Shown here: positions 8,556-17,353 of the stretch, in pieces
How the letters are laid out: every line of letters starts with the position of its first letter
How positions within the stretch are numbered: the stretch's first letter is position 1
Origin: Desulfobulbaceae bacterium
Lineage (GTDB): Bacteria > Desulfobacterota > Desulfobulbia > Desulfobulbales > Desulfobulbaceae
NCBI GenBank assembly: GCA_011391865.1
Contig: JAABPV010000006.1
Coordinates: forward strand, 1-60,522
DNA length: 60,522 nt
Direction: 5' to 3'
Notes under the pieces: model-generated
The model's input: the letters and a program-made list of their open reading frames with translations, nothing else
What the model was told of the DNA's origin: nothing
Databases searched by the model: none
Made by a program: the position numbers and the translations under genes

Positions 8556-8786
8556 TCACTCAAGGATTTCAAGACGGCAACGTTTCTGCCGTTTCTCCGC
8601 CGCAGCGGCCAGCACAGTGCGGATGGAACGGGCGGTGCGGCCCTGCTTGCCGATGATTTTACCAAGGTCTTCCTTGGCGACCTTCAGCTCCACCGTCACC
8701 GCGTCGCCCTCCTCGCGCTGGGAGGTCGCCACCTGCTCCGGCGCATCCACCAGTTTGGCGGCGATGAACGAGACTAACTCCTTCAT
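8556..8786 (-). CDS. khpA: KH-domain RNA-binding protein KhpA
   Basis: The 76-residue protein is a single KH domain with the RNA-contacting GxxG loop as IIGKQGRTA (GKQG at 46-49). The family (YlqC/KhpA) lies between rpsP and rimM in many bacteria and binds RNA broadly, with roles in cell elongation and gene expression shown in Firmicutes. Length and position are typical. It is 8 bases downstream of rpsP. Confidence 0.94.
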   Translation of the reverse strand: MKELVSFIAAKLVDAPEQVATSQREEGDAVTVELKVAKEDLGKIIGKQGRTARSIRTVLAAAAEKRQKRCRLEILE

Positions 8787-8794
8787 CAGCGCAA

Positions 8795-9061
8795 TCAGGC
8801 GGCCTGCGCCGCTGCTGCCGTTGTTGCCCTGTTCTTGTCAATCAGGGTCTTGACGGTCTCGGACGGCAGCGCGCCTTTGCCCATCCAGTCAGACAGCTTG
8901 CCCTCGTCAATGCGGATGGCCGCAGGCTCCTGCATGGGATCGTAGGTGCCGACGATGTCCAAGAATTTGCCGTCACGGCAGGAATGGGAGTCTGCGACGA
9001 TGATGCGGTAGAAAGGCTGTTTTTTGCGGCCTCTTCTGGTCAGGCGGATTCGTACTGCCAT
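8795..9061 (-). CDS. rpsP: 30S ribosomal protein S16
   Basis: The 88-residue protein begins MAVRIRLTRRGRKKQPFYRI and contains IVADSHSCRDGKFLDIVGTY, both diagnostic for S16, a 5'-domain 30S assembly protein. The C-terminal tail ends in an alanine-rich stretch. It heads the rpsP-khpA-rimM-trmD-methyltransferase-rplS-rnhB run and follows ffh by about 95 bases. Confidence 0.97.
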   Translation of the reverse strand: MAVRIRLTRRGRKKQPFYRIIVADSHSCRDGKFLDIVGTYDPMQEPAAIRIDEGKLSDWMGKGALPSETVKTLIDKNRATTAAAAQAA

Positions 9062-9156
9062 TTTTCTCTGTTCTCCTATTGATGGTGTGCGTCCGGTTTT
9101 GCCCGGCTGATAATTTCTGTGCGATGCAGGGGCAAAAAATCTTTCGCCCCTACTAC

Positions 9157-10509
9157 TCAGCGCCGCAGCCCCTTGGGCAGCTTGCGCCGCTGGCCGTCTT
9201 TGACCACCGCCGCCTTGCCGCTGATCTTTTTCATCATCTTCAGCATCATGGCGTAGCTTTTCAGCACCCGGTTGACTTCCTCGACCGAAGTGCCGGAGCC
9301 TTTGGCGATGCGGATGCGGCGGCTGGCGTTGATGATTTTGTAATTGTGCCGCTCGGTCTTGGTCATCGAAAGGATGATAGCTTCGGTCTTCAGCAGCTCT
9401 TTCTGGCTGGGCTGGGGCGCGTCTTTGAGCTGGCGGAGCTTATTGATGCCCGGCACCATGCTCATGAGCTGCTCTAAGCTGCCCATTTTTTTGATATGCT
9501 GGAGCTGGTCAAGGAAATCTTCCAGCGTGAAGCTGTTCTTGCGCAGCTTGCTCGCTAACTGCTGGGCCTGTTTCTCATCAACAACTTTTTCCGCTCTCTC
9601 AATCAGCGAGAGAACGTCGCCCATGCCGAGGATGCGCGAGGCGGCCCGGTCAGGATGGAAGACTTCCAGCGCGTCGAGAGCCTCACCCACGCCGACAAAT
9701 TTGATGGGCCGCTTGGTGATCTGCTTGACCGACAGGGCCGCGCCGCCGCGCGCGTCGCCCTCCATCTTGGTCAGGATCACGCCGGTGATGTCAAGATCAG
9801 CACTGAACTTGGCCGCCACGGTCACTGCGTCCTGGCCGGTCATCGCGTCAGCAACAAAGAGCACTTCAGCCAGCGGCACCGCAGCAGCAATTTCCTTCAG
9901 TTCGGCCATCAACTCCTCGTCCACATGCAGGCGGCCTGCGGTGTCGAGGATGACGGTGTCATAGCCTGCCGACTTGGCCTGAGCCTCAGCCTGCCGGGCG
10001 ATGTCAGCTGGCCGCTGCTCGGTGGTGGAGTTGAAAACCGGAACGCCGATCTGGCCGCCCAGCACGTGCAGCTGCTCGATGGCAGCCGGACGGTACACGT
10101 CGGCAGGCACGAGGAAGGGCTTGCGGCCTTTCTCTTTGAGCAGACGGGCCAGCTTGGCGGAAGTGGTAGTCTTGCCTGAGCCTTGCAGACCGGCCATCAT
10201 GATCACCACTGGCTGCCGTCCGTCAAGGCGCAGCGGCTCGGCGCAGGTGCCAAGGAGCGCGACCAGCTCCTCGTAGACCACCTTGATCACCTGCTGTCCC
10301 GGCGCAAGACTGGTCAGCACTTCGCGCCCGACCGCCTTTTCCGTGACCGAGGCGACGAAGTCCTTCACCACCTGCAAGTTGACATCAGCTTCGAGCAGGG
10401 CCGTGCGCACCTCGCGCATGGCTTCGGCGATATTTTCTTCGGTCAGCGTGCCGTGGCCGCGCAGCCTTTTGAAGACCCCTTCAAGGCGTTCTGTTAAATT
10501 CTCAAACAT
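9157..10509 (-). CDS. ffh: Signal recognition particle protein Ffh
   Basis: Ffh is the GTPase that binds SRP RNA and signal sequences for co-translational membrane targeting. The 450-residue product shows the N domain, the G-domain P loop GLQGSGKTTT (107-116), DTAGRLHVDEEL, the TKMEGDARGGAALSV box and a methionine-rich M domain near the C-terminus (SYAMMLKMMKKISGKA). The start at MFENLTERLEGVF is chosen by homology; the 11 upstream in-frame codons are unlikely. It precedes rpsP in the same direction. Confidence 0.97.
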   Translation of the reverse strand: MFENLTERLEGVFKRLRGHGTLTEENIAEAMREVRTALLEADVNLQVVKDFVASVTEKAVGREVLTSLAPGQQVIKVVYEELVALLGTCAEPLRLDGRQPVVIMMAGLQGSGKTTTSAKLARLLKEKGRKPFLVPADVYRPAAIEQLHVLGGQIGVPVFNSTTEQRPADIARQAEAQAKSAGYDTVILDTAGRLHVDEELMAELKEIAAAVPLAEVLFVADAMTGQDAVTVAAKFSADLDITGVILTKMEGDARGGAALSVKQITKRPIKFVGVGEALDALEVFHPDRAASRILGMGDVLSLIERAEKVVDEKQAQQLASKLRKNSFTLEDFLDQLQHIKKMGSLEQLMSMVPGINKLRQLKDAPQPSQKELLKTEAIILSMTKTERHNYKIINASRRIRIAKGSGTSVEEVNRVLKSYAMMLKMMKKISGKAAVVKDGQRRKLPKGLRR

Positions 10510-10656
10510 GATCAGTCCGATAGGAAAATAATGCTCCGCCATCCTGAACAGCGGCTGCGCAGGAAAGAAAATTATTTACCCTATGCGCCGCCTTATGTCA
10601 AGCAGGAAGAAAAAAGAGCCGAATTTCATGGCACTTCCGGCGAAGCTGACCGGAAC

Positions 10657-11610
10657 TCAGCCGCCCTGAATGATCTGCGCGGCTTTTGCCAACGATTCCA
10701 AGCTGTCCGCTTGGACGCAGACTGCCGTGCTGCCAGTCGGGAGAATTTTTTTCATCATGCCGGTGAGAACGGATCCAGGGCCAAGTTCCAGAAAAACTTT
10801 AACCCCGTCCGCGATCATCTGGCAGACCGACTCATGCCAGCGCACCCGCGAGGCGATCTGGCGGGCCATGATCGTGCGGATGGCCGCCGGATCGTTTTCC
10901 GGCGCGGCAGTGACATTGAACAAGATCGGCACATTTGGCGGATTGAAACGAATTTTCTCCATACAGGCGGCGAAATCCGGCACCGCGCCAGCCACCAGCG
11001 GACTGTGATTCGCGCCAGCCACCTTCAGCGGCACGATCTTCTTGGCCCCAGCGGCCTTGCAGACTTCGCTGAAGCCCTCCAGCCCTTCCGCATCGCCGGA
11101 AATGATGATCTGCTGCTGCGAGTTGTGATTGGCCACGACAACCATGCCCGCCCCAGTGTACTCTGCGAGCAAGCGTTCGACCCGCTCAATGCTCAAGCCG
11201 AGCACGGCCTGCATTCCGCCGGGATTAGCCGCGTTCTCCCGCTCCATGAACTCGCCCCGCTTGGTGACAAGGGCGATGGTGTCCTCAGCGGACAGCACCC
11301 CGGCGGCGTGCAAGGCAGAATATTCGCCCAGCGAATGCCCAACAGCCCATGCCGGACAGAATCCGGGCAGCATCTTTTGCAGCTGCTGCCAGCAGATGAG
11401 GTTGACGGCAGTCAATGCTGGCTGAAGATGGAGGACGCGGGTCAGCTCCTCCAGCGGGCCGTCAAAGCAGAGCTGGCGCAGCGGAAAGCCGGAGACTCGC
11501 TCGGCCGTGTCCATCATCGCGGCGGCATCTGGATCAGTTTCAATAAAGGCTTTGCCCATGCCGAGATATTGCGAGCCTTGGCCGGGAAAGAGGATTGCTG
11601 TTTTTTTCAT
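10657..11610 (-). CDS. fabD: Malonyl-CoA:ACP transacylase
   Basis: FabD loads malonyl groups onto acyl carrier protein for fatty-acid synthesis. The 317-residue protein begins MKKTAILFPGQGSQYLGMG, has the nucleophile Ser93 in GHSLGEYSAL, the arginine in LVTKRGEFM and the catalytic histidine His202 in GANHSPLV. Length is normal. It stands about 150 bases upstream of ffh on the same strand and is not next to other fab genes here. Confidence 0.96.
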   Translation of the reverse strand: MKKTAILFPGQGSQYLGMGKAFIETDPDAAAMMDTAERVSGFPLRQLCFDGPLEELTRVLHLQPALTAVNLICWQQLQKMLPGFCPAWAVGHSLGEYSALHAAGVLSAEDTIALVTKRGEFMERENAANPGGMQAVLGLSIERVERLLAEYTGAGMVVVANHNSQQQIIISGDAEGLEGFSEVCKAAGAKKIVPLKVAGANHSPLVAGAVPDFAACMEKIRFNPPNVPILFNVTAAPENDPAAIRTIMARQIASRVRWHESVCQMIADGVKVFLELGPGSVLTGMMKKILPTGSTAVCVQADSLESLAKAAQIIQGG

Positions 11611-11662
11611 GTGCTGTTCTGGATGAATTGACGTGTTGAATTTGTCGGCGGCGTTTTATGTC

Positions 11663-12175
11663 TCACTCCGCCAGCGCGGTCTGGCCTGTCAGCTCTCCCC
11701 AACCTTCCGGCAGCACACTGCCAAGCTGCCGGGCAAAATCTAATAGTTCCTCGTCCGTGCAGTTGACTGAGCTGCATTGCCGCGTTCCGCTGCGCAGCTC
11801 CTCCTCTTCCTGCGCAAGATAGGCAGTCAGAGCGGCGGCGGCCTGCGCTTGAAAGAGCGGATCATGCTGCCGTCCGATTCTCCGGCAGAAGGCGAGATAG
11901 CGCGTCCAGTTGCAGATGCTGCGCTGCGGGCCGCGCCAGATGCGGCGGTCGCGGAAAGCCGGGTTGAGGTCGCGGAGGATGATCCGCTGGCAGCGGCGTA
12001 GAGCCGCATCTTGCAGCAGCTCTTGTTCCGCATTCGTCAGCATCAGACGCGGGCCATCCGGCTCCCGGCAGAGCTGCCAGAGGGCGGCATGATAGGCCAC
12101 CTCCGGCAGCTCGCCAGAATCCGCCAGCAGAAAAACTTCGTCTTCAATCAGGCGGGCGCGCTCTTCAGGACACAT
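11663..12175 (-). CDS. Unknown 170-residue protein downstream of DUF1641
   Basis: I do not recognise this family. The product is soluble, mostly helical in appearance, and rich in Gln, Glu, Arg and Leu. It has cysteines at several points (LCREPD, RRCQRI, CSSVNC) but no clear metal motif. The ATG at 12175 lies inside the end of the DUF1641 gene with an 11-base overlap, so it is very probably cotranslated with the SQR/DUF1641 pair and may share their role. No signal peptide or membrane segment is seen. Confidence 0.7.
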   Translation of the reverse strand: MCPEERARLIEDEVFLLADSGELPEVAYHAALWQLCREPDGPRLMLTNAEQELLQDAALRRCQRIILRDLNPAFRDRRIWRGPQRSICNWTRYLAFCRRIGRQHDPLFQAQAAAALTAYLAQEEEELRSGTRQCSSVNCTDEELLDFARQLGSVLPEGWGELTGQTALAE

Positions 12176-12905
12176 CGGCAGTTTGCGCCGCAGGCTCTTT
12201 CAAAGCTGCCGCAACGGTCGATAGCTCGATCAGCACGCCCAGCCCTTCCTGCACGTCCTTGCGTTTCAGGGCGGACATCATGCCAAAAATGCCGGTGACG
12301 GGTTTGACATTGTTGAGGTCAATCTCCTTCATCTTCGCACTGACCCGCTCGCCAATCGCCATCATCCGTTCAAAATCATCCAGCAGGCCGCGTTTCTTCA
12401 GGCTGTCCAGACGTTCAATCATATCATTGAAAACCGGGCCGCTGAGGTGTGCTGCATCCCGCTTCATGTCCATCAGCGAACTGAGCATCTTCATCATCTC
12501 GGCAAGATTGCCCATGTTGACGATGACCTGCCGGATCAGCTCCTGAAGCTGCTCGCCTTCAAAGCCTTGCAGCGCTGTCTGGAGATTCAGGGTCAGCTCA
12601 TGAAACATGTCCTTGGCGTAGGGCGCAGCATCTCGCTTGAACTCCATGATACTGTCCAACGTCTTGATGGCATCGGCAATATTCTTGCTTGATGCCAGCG
12701 ACTGGCCGACCATGTCGCCAACTTCCTCCAAATCCACGCGTTTGTCCAAGCCGCTCAAGCGGTCTGTGGCCTCGCGCACGATGGAGTGGATCAGCGGCTC
12801 CAGCTCGTGCTTCAGCTCCGCATAGGGCCTGACCGCCCGTTTGGCTTCCCGCACTTCCTCGGTGAGTTCATCGAGGCGGGCGAGAATCTTCTCTTCATTG
12901 GTCAT
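12165..12905 (-). CDS. DUF1641 protein, partner of sulfide:quinone oxidoreductase
   Basis: The 246-residue protein is helical and contains repeated amphipathic segments such as MMKMLSSLMDMKRDA and SLASSKNIADAIKTLDSIM. The C-terminal KPVTGIFGMMSALKRKDVQE followed by GLGVLIEL is the DUF1641 signature (usually G-x-F-G-x-x-x-A-L-x-D-x-x-V-Q-x-x-L). DUF1641 proteins are commonly encoded beside SQR-like flavoproteins; their function is not known. The start at 12905 has a GAGGGGG ribosome site, 11 bases after the sqr stop. A TTG at 12920 overlapping the sqr stop is less likely. Confidence 0.85.
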   Translation of the reverse strand: MTNEEKILARLDELTEEVREAKRAVRPYAELKHELEPLIHSIVREATDRLSGLDKRVDLEEVGDMVGQSLASSKNIADAIKTLDSIMEFKRDAAPYAKDMFHELTLNLQTALQGFEGEQLQELIRQVIVNMGNLAEMMKMLSSLMDMKRDAAHLSGPVFNDMIERLDSLKKRGLLDDFERMMAIGERVSAKMKEIDLNNVKPVTGIFGMMSALKRKDVQEGLGVLIELSTVAAALKEPAAQTADVS

Positions 12906-12916
12906 AACAGGCCCCC

Positions 12917-14146
12917 TCAATCCTGAACTTTGCCTGCCAGAGACATCTGCGCCTCAAGCGGCAGCTCCTCGCCGGTCAGCAGCTTGTTCCAATAGACCCA
13001 CTTGAACATCATCTTGCCCCAGTGGTTGGTCTTGGTGTCGCCCAAGAGCGAGAACGGCCCCAGACCAGGCAGAGGAAATTTGCCGGGCAGCGGCTCGTAC
13101 TTGTAGTTGAAGTCAATCAAAGATGCCTTGCCGAAGCCGGTCTCAATGAAGCAATTGGAATGACCGTCGTAATCAGGGCGGATTGGCTCGCCGTTGATCT
13201 CGCGCATGAAGTTCTCGACCATGACTTCGGCGGAGAAATGGGCGACGGAACCAGCTTTGGAAGTGGGGATGGTCGTGTTGTCGCCGAGCACATACATGTT
13301 CTCGTGGTGTTCCGCCTTCAGCGTGTGGTTGTTGGTCTTCACATAGCCGACTTCATCCATGGAGACCTTGGAGTTGACCAAATACCGTGCGCCAACGTTG
13401 GGCGGAATGGACACCAGCAAATCCCACTCGATCTCATCCCCGGCTGCGGAAATCAGCTTGCCGTTCGCGCTGTCAACCTCAGCAAGAATGAACTCAGCGG
13501 TCACTCTGATGTTCTTCTCCTTCATGACCTTGGTGAAGTAGGCAGAGGCCTTGGGTTTGGTGAAGGCGCCGGTCATCGGGGTGACAAAGTGAATGTCTAT
13601 CTTGTCACGCACGCCCCGCTCAGTGAAATACCAGTCGGCAAGATAGACAAACTCCAGCGGCGCAACCGGACATTTGTAGGGGAACTCGGCAATGTTCAGC
13701 ACCATCGTGCCGCTGTTGAAGGAGCGCAGCTTTTTCTCCAGATTCACTGCGCCTTCCAAGGTGTAAAAATCAAATATCTTGGTCTGCCAGCCTTCCATCA
13801 TGCCTGGAATTTCCTGCGGCGCAAGGCTCACGCCGGTGCAGACGATGATCTTGTCGTATTCATACTTGCCTGCCGTGGTCTCCACGGTCTGCGTTGCGGT
13901 GTCAACAGCGACAATCTCGTCCACAACAAAGTTGATTCCTTTGCCGATGAACTCGCTGCGGGTGCGGATAATATCCTCAGCCTTGTACATGCCGAAAGGG
14001 ATGAAGATCAGACCGGGCTGATAAATATGCCGGTCATCTTTGTCAATGATTGTGATCGACCACTCGTTGCGGTCCAGCCGCTTGCGCAACTTGTTGGCAA
14101 CCATAGTCCCTGCGCAGCCTGCGCCAAGAATAACCAGTTTTTTCAT
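12917..14146 (-). CDS. sqr: Sulfide:quinone oxidoreductase family flavoprotein
   Basis: The enzyme oxidises sulfide to polysulfide or sulfur and passes electrons to membrane quinone. The 409-residue protein has the FAD-binding LVILGAGCAGTMVANKL at the N-terminus and a second conserved FAD contact in NMYVLGDNTTIPTSKAGS. Candidate redox cysteines are Cys103 (IVCTGVSLAP), Cys159 (PYKCPVAPLE) and Cys332 (NCFIETGFGK). The C-terminal FKWVYWNKLLTGEELPLEAQ is the usual amphipathic membrane anchor. The start MKKLVILGAG is chosen over an ATG five codons upstream. The SQR subtype cannot be fixed without alignment. DUF1641 follows at once. Confidence 0.88.
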   Translation of the reverse strand: MKKLVILGAGCAGTMVANKLRKRLDRNEWSITIIDKDDRHIYQPGLIFIPFGMYKAEDIIRTRSEFIGKGINFVVDEIVAVDTATQTVETTAGKYEYDKIIVCTGVSLAPQEIPGMMEGWQTKIFDFYTLEGAVNLEKKLRSFNSGTMVLNIAEFPYKCPVAPLEFVYLADWYFTERGVRDKIDIHFVTPMTGAFTKPKASAYFTKVMKEKNIRVTAEFILAEVDSANGKLISAAGDEIEWDLLVSIPPNVGARYLVNSKVSMDEVGYVKTNNHTLKAEHHENMYVLGDNTTIPTSKAGSVAHFSAEVMVENFMREINGEPIRPDYDGHSNCFIETGFGKASLIDFNYKYEPLPGKFPLPGLGPFSLLGDTKTNHWGKMMFKWVYWNKLLTGEELPLEAQMSLAGKVQD

Positions 14147-14267
14147 ATTCTCTATCTCCATTTATTGTTTTGTGAACCGCGTGTCGCAACTGAATCTTAA
14201 CCCTATCGTATAGCACAAGGCATTTGGGCCGTCAAGGTGTGCTGACAATCGTCACAATAATAAATGA

Positions 14268-15563
14268 TCAGACGGACGTATCAGCAGACGGACACTCCTC
14301 ACCATTAAGGCCAAACAGGCTGCGCACCACAGCAATGCGCTCCTGCCGATTGACGCAATCATGCTCGGCTCTGAGATACTGAAAGGAGCGGTGCAGCAGT
14401 TTGGCCGCAACTGCCGAGGCCAGCCGCTCGACCGCCTGCCGCTCCTTGTCGCCTAAGCCGTTGAGACGAGGCAGCGTCTTGTCTAACTCTGCCCGGCAGA
14501 TGGACTCAGCAGCGGCTTGCAGCTCGACAATGGTTGGCGTGACCTCCATGCCATCAAGCCAGCGCATGAACTTCAGCGTCTCTTCCTCGACAATGCGATG
14601 CGCCTTGACCGCCTCCTTGTCGCGCTGCTCCTTGTTCATCTCGACCACGCTGTTGAGGTCGTCTATATCGTAAAGATAGACGTTGTCGAGCGTGTTGATC
14701 TCCGGGTCAAGATCGCGGGGTACAGCGATGTCGATAAGGAACAAAGGCCGGTTGCGGCGGCGAGGCATGATTGAGGCCACATCCTGCTTATGTAGCACCA
14801 GCCCAGCCGCGCCAGTGGAGCTGATGAGGATATCTGTCTCAGCCAGCTGCTCGACTAATTCATCCAGCCCGGCAGCGTGTCCTTTAAAGCGGGCAGCTAA
14901 GTTGACGGCCCGCTCCAAGGTGCGGTTGACCACCACCACATCAGCAATACCTTGGCCGACGAGATGCTCGGCAGCCAGCTCGGCCATCTCGCCTGCGCCG
15001 ACCAGCATAGCCCGCTTGCCGCTCAAGTCGCCAAATATCTTCCTGCCCAGCTCCACCGCCGCATAGGAGATCGAAACTGCGCTCGCGCCGATGCGGGTTT
15101 CTGTCCGCACCCGCTTGGCCGCTGAGAAGGCTTTATGCAGCAGTTTGTTGATGATCATGCCCGTCGTCTTCTGCTCGCTGGCGTGACGGTAAGCCTCCTT
15201 CAACTGCCCAAGTATCTGCGCTTCGCCGACTATCATGGAGTCCAAGCTGGCCGCGACCGTGAAGAGATGCCGCACCGCCTCGCCGTCCTTATATATATAG
15301 ACGCAGCTCTCCAACTGCTCCTGGCTGACCCGGCCTGCGAAGAGTAAATCCAGCACCGCCGCCCGCATCTGCTCAGGCTCCTTGCAGACAAAGAGCACCT
15401 CCACCCGGTTGCAGGTGGAAAGCAGGTGATATTCCTTCAGGCCACGCAGCGAGCGCAGACGGTTGAGCGGCTCTTCATAGCCGCCCAGAGCGAGCTTTTC
15501 GCGGATTTCCAACGGGGTCTTCTTGTGATTGACTCCGAGCAGAACAAGGGACTCGCGGCCCAT
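14268..15563 (-). CDS. hemA: Glutamyl-tRNA reductase
   Basis: HemA reduces glutamyl-tRNA to glutamate-1-semialdehyde, the entry to tetrapyrroles that feeds haem, sirohaem and corrinoids (cob genes lie further right). The 431-residue protein has LGVNHKKTPLEIREKL, the catalytic Cys51 in LLSTCNRVEVLF, EAQILGQLKEAY, the NADPH site MLVGAGEMAELAAEHL and the C-terminal dimerisation helix. It starts one base after the CcsA/HemX-like gene, whose last codons supply its AAAGGAGGA ribosome site, indicating tight coupling. Confidence 0.97.
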   Translation of the reverse strand: MGRESLVLLGVNHKKTPLEIREKLALGGYEEPLNRLRSLRGLKEYHLLSTCNRVEVLFVCKEPEQMRAAVLDLLFAGRVSQEQLESCVYIYKDGEAVRHLFTVAASLDSMIVGEAQILGQLKEAYRHASEQKTTGMIINKLLHKAFSAAKRVRTETRIGASAVSISYAAVELGRKIFGDLSGKRAMLVGAGEMAELAAEHLVGQGIADVVVVNRTLERAVNLAARFKGHAAGLDELVEQLAETDILISSTGAAGLVLHKQDVASIMPRRRNRPLFLIDIAVPRDLDPEINTLDNVYLYDIDDLNSVVEMNKEQRDKEAVKAHRIVEEETLKFMRWLDGMEVTPTIVELQAAAESICRAELDKTLPRLNGLGDKERQAVERLASAVAAKLLHRSFQYLRAEHDCVNRQERIAVVRSLFGLNGEECPSADTSV

Positions 15564-15564
15564 C

Positions 15565-16368
15565 TTAGATTCCTCCTTTGATGAGCAGGAGGAAGAGCGT
15601 CAGCAGGACAGCGGCAAAGGCGGACACAGTGAGGAACGCGGCCTGTCTGCCACGCCAGCCCATGACAAAGCGGTGGTGCATCAGCCCGGCGTAGAGCAGC
15701 CACGTGATCATCGCGCTGATGATCTTGCTGTGCCAGCCCAAGCCCCGATCGCCGCCAAGCTGAAAGGCCCAGACCGTGCCGATGGTCATGCCTAAAGTCA
15801 TCAGGAGAAAGCCCAAGCCGATGCAGTGCTGGTTGAGGCTGTCCAAGGCTTCAAGCGAGGGCAGACGGTGATAGAAAAAGCCGAAGCGTTTCTGCTTCAG
15901 CTGCCGTTCTTGGATCAAATACATCAGCCCGCCGATGGCCGCCAGCGTGAGAAAGGCGTAGGCGACAATAGATATAGACGCATGAACTGGCAGCAGCCAC
16001 GTGCGCAGCTCTGGCGGCAAAGGCAGGATGGCTTGCGGTGCGGCAGCGGCGGTCAGCATCAGGACAGTGATCAGCAGCACAGCAAAACTGCCGAAGTTCT
16101 TCACCGCATAGCGCCAGCGGAAGGAAAGATAGCAGCAGGACAGCGACCAGGCAAAGAAGGAGATGATCTCATGAATGCTAGTGATCGGCGTGTGCGCTGC
16201 CGCAACGTAGCGGGCAACGAGGCTGACCGTGTGCAGTCCAGCAGCGGCGCAGAAAACGGCGCGGGCTGCTGGGTGGAGCGTTTTCTTCTGCTTGATGAAG
16301 AAGATGGTGTAGAGCACTGCGGCGGCAAGATAGCCCGCAAGGCTGAGTTGAAACAGGAGATGGCTCAT
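15565..16368 (-). CDS. CcsA/HemX-like cytochrome c assembly membrane protein
   Basis: The 267-residue product has about eight hydrophobic segments and the conserved pair of the CcsA/ResC/HemX family: HASISIVAYAFLTLAAIGGL followed by a cytosolic arm with RQLKQK, and a late segment LGWHSKIISAMITWLLYAGL containing a candidate haem-ligand histidine. Genes of this kind directly upstream of hemA are usually called HemX and affect haem synthesis or cytochrome maturation. The start MSHLLFQLSLAGY is preferred; in-frame codons upstream are repeat array B and encode an odd cysteine-rich stretch. Confidence 0.85.
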   Translation of the reverse strand: MSHLLFQLSLAGYLAAAVLYTIFFIKQKKTLHPAARAVFCAAAGLHTVSLVARYVAAAHTPITSIHEIISFFAWSLSCCYLSFRWRYAVKNFGSFAVLLITVLMLTAAAAPQAILPLPPELRTWLLPVHASISIVAYAFLTLAAIGGLMYLIQERQLKQKRFGFFYHRLPSLEALDSLNQHCIGLGFLLMTLGMTIGTVWAFQLGGDRGLGWHSKIISAMITWLLYAGLMHHRFVMGWRGRQAAFLTVSAFAAVLLTLFLLLIKGGI

Positions 16369-16419
16369 CGCGTAAACCTCATACAAGCAGTTGCGGCAGC
16401 AGGGCAGGGCGCGGGAGAT

Positions 16420-16557
16420 GCAGCAGGCGTGGTTCCAGAAAACATGCAGGCATACCTTGTTCAACTATGCCTGCATACCTTGTTGCAGTATGCAGGCATG
16501 TTTTATTGAAGTATGCCTACATGTTTTATTCAGGTATGCAGGCATGTTTTGGCAGGC
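16420..16557. repeat. Tandem array B, 23-bp period, 5-6 units
   Basis: Five contiguous 23-bp units run from 16443 to 16557, with a degenerate sixth at 16420-16442. Units have the form TATGC-NN-GCAT followed by a T-rich tail such as GTTTTATTGAAG; the palindromic core appears as TATGCAGGCAT or TATGCCTGCAT. The two core variants alternate strictly (AG, CT, AG, CT, AG centre in five units), so neighbouring cores are inverted relative to each other. It lies between siroheme synthase and the CcsA/HemX gene, all on the minus strand, and would be transcribed with them. Confidence 0.9.
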
Positions 16558-16597
16558 CTTGGCCCGTTCAAGCAGGGCGTGATGCTGGCTGCGCAGC

Positions 16598-17254
16598 TTA
16601 TTTGTTGATTTCCTGTCGCATATCCGCATCCGGCCCTAAAACGCTGGCCAAGTGCGCACGCAGCAGCTCCCATTGGCCCTTTCGTATCCAGTCGAGTATA
16701 TCCGCATGAAGAAGATTCTCAAACAGATTTCTTCGCGCCGCGCCGTCCGCTGTTCCGGCCAGCGTGCGCTCACGGACGCGGCCCAGCAGGTCGAGAAGGA
16801 CGGCGTATTCAGGGCCGTAGGCCGCCTCCAGCTCTTTGCGGATCCGGGCGGCGAGTGCTGGGCTTTTGCCGTTGGTTGATATAGCGATGCTCAAATCGCC
16901 CTGGCGCACAACTGCCGGGACATGAAAGCTGCATAGCTCCGGCGCGTCAGCCACGTTGACTAAGGTGCCAGCAGACGCTGCCGCTTCCTCCGCCACAGCC
17001 TTGTTGACCGCCGCGCTGTCCGTGGCCGCGAAGACTAAGAGAGCATCGGCCAGATCGCCAGGCTCGAAACAGCGCGGCAGCCAGTCTATTTGCTGGGCAG
17101 CGGCAAGCTCATGCAGCGTGTCCGTCAACTGCGGGCTGATCAGCCGCACCTGCGCCCCTGCTTCGAGCAGGGAAAGCACCTTGCGCTCCGCCACTTTGCC
17201 GCCACCAATCACCACGCAAAGCTGGCCGCTGAGATTTAGGGAAAGGGGGTACAT
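16598..17254 (-). CDS. Precorrin-2 dehydrogenase / sirohydrochlorin ferrochelatase (CysG N-terminal type)
   Basis: The enzyme oxidises precorrin-2 to sirohydrochlorin with NAD and may insert iron to give sirohaem. The 218-residue product starts MYPLSLNLSGQLCVVIGGGK followed by VAERKVLSLLEAG, a Rossmann dinucleotide site, then LVFAATDSAAVNKAVA, the NVADAPELCSFHVPAVV segment and AISTNGKSPALAARIRKELE. It is the stand-alone Met8p/CysG-N architecture without the methyltransferase half. Sirohydrochlorin is also the precursor for the corrinoid genes at 21.4-24.6 kb. It reads toward array B, ccsA/hemX and hemA. Confidence 0.93.
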   Translation of the reverse strand: MYPLSLNLSGQLCVVIGGGKVAERKVLSLLEAGAQVRLISPQLTDTLHELAAAQQIDWLPRCFEPGDLADALLVFAATDSAAVNKAVAEEAAASAGTLVNVADAPELCSFHVPAVVRQGDLSIAISTNGKSPALAARIRKELEAAYGPEYAVLLDLLGRVRERTLAGTADGAARRNLFENLLHADILDWIRKGQWELLRAHLASVLGPDADMRQEINK

Positions 17255-17270
17255 TGGGAAAATATCTTTA

Positions 17271-17299
17271 TTTACTTTTCCGCTGCGACATGTTATAGC
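17271..17299 (+). promoter_or_regulatory. Putative sigma-70 promoter of the rhodanese gene
   Basis: TTTACT at 17271-17276 and TATAGC at 17294-17299 are separated by 17 bases, followed by a 54-base leader and an AGGAG ribosome site before the ATG at 17354. The element lies in the divergent region shared with siroheme synthase. Confidence 0.55.
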
Positions 17300-17353
17300 T
17301 TTCCTGCTCCAGATTGGCTGGCGCAAAAATCAATTTCAGCACAGGAGAACGCT

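Noticed and set aside
16391-16582. Plus-strand Cys-rich small frame, and the N-terminal extension of the CcsA/HemX gene on the minus strand
   Set aside because: Both are translations of array B; the CcsA family start lies downstream at 16368.
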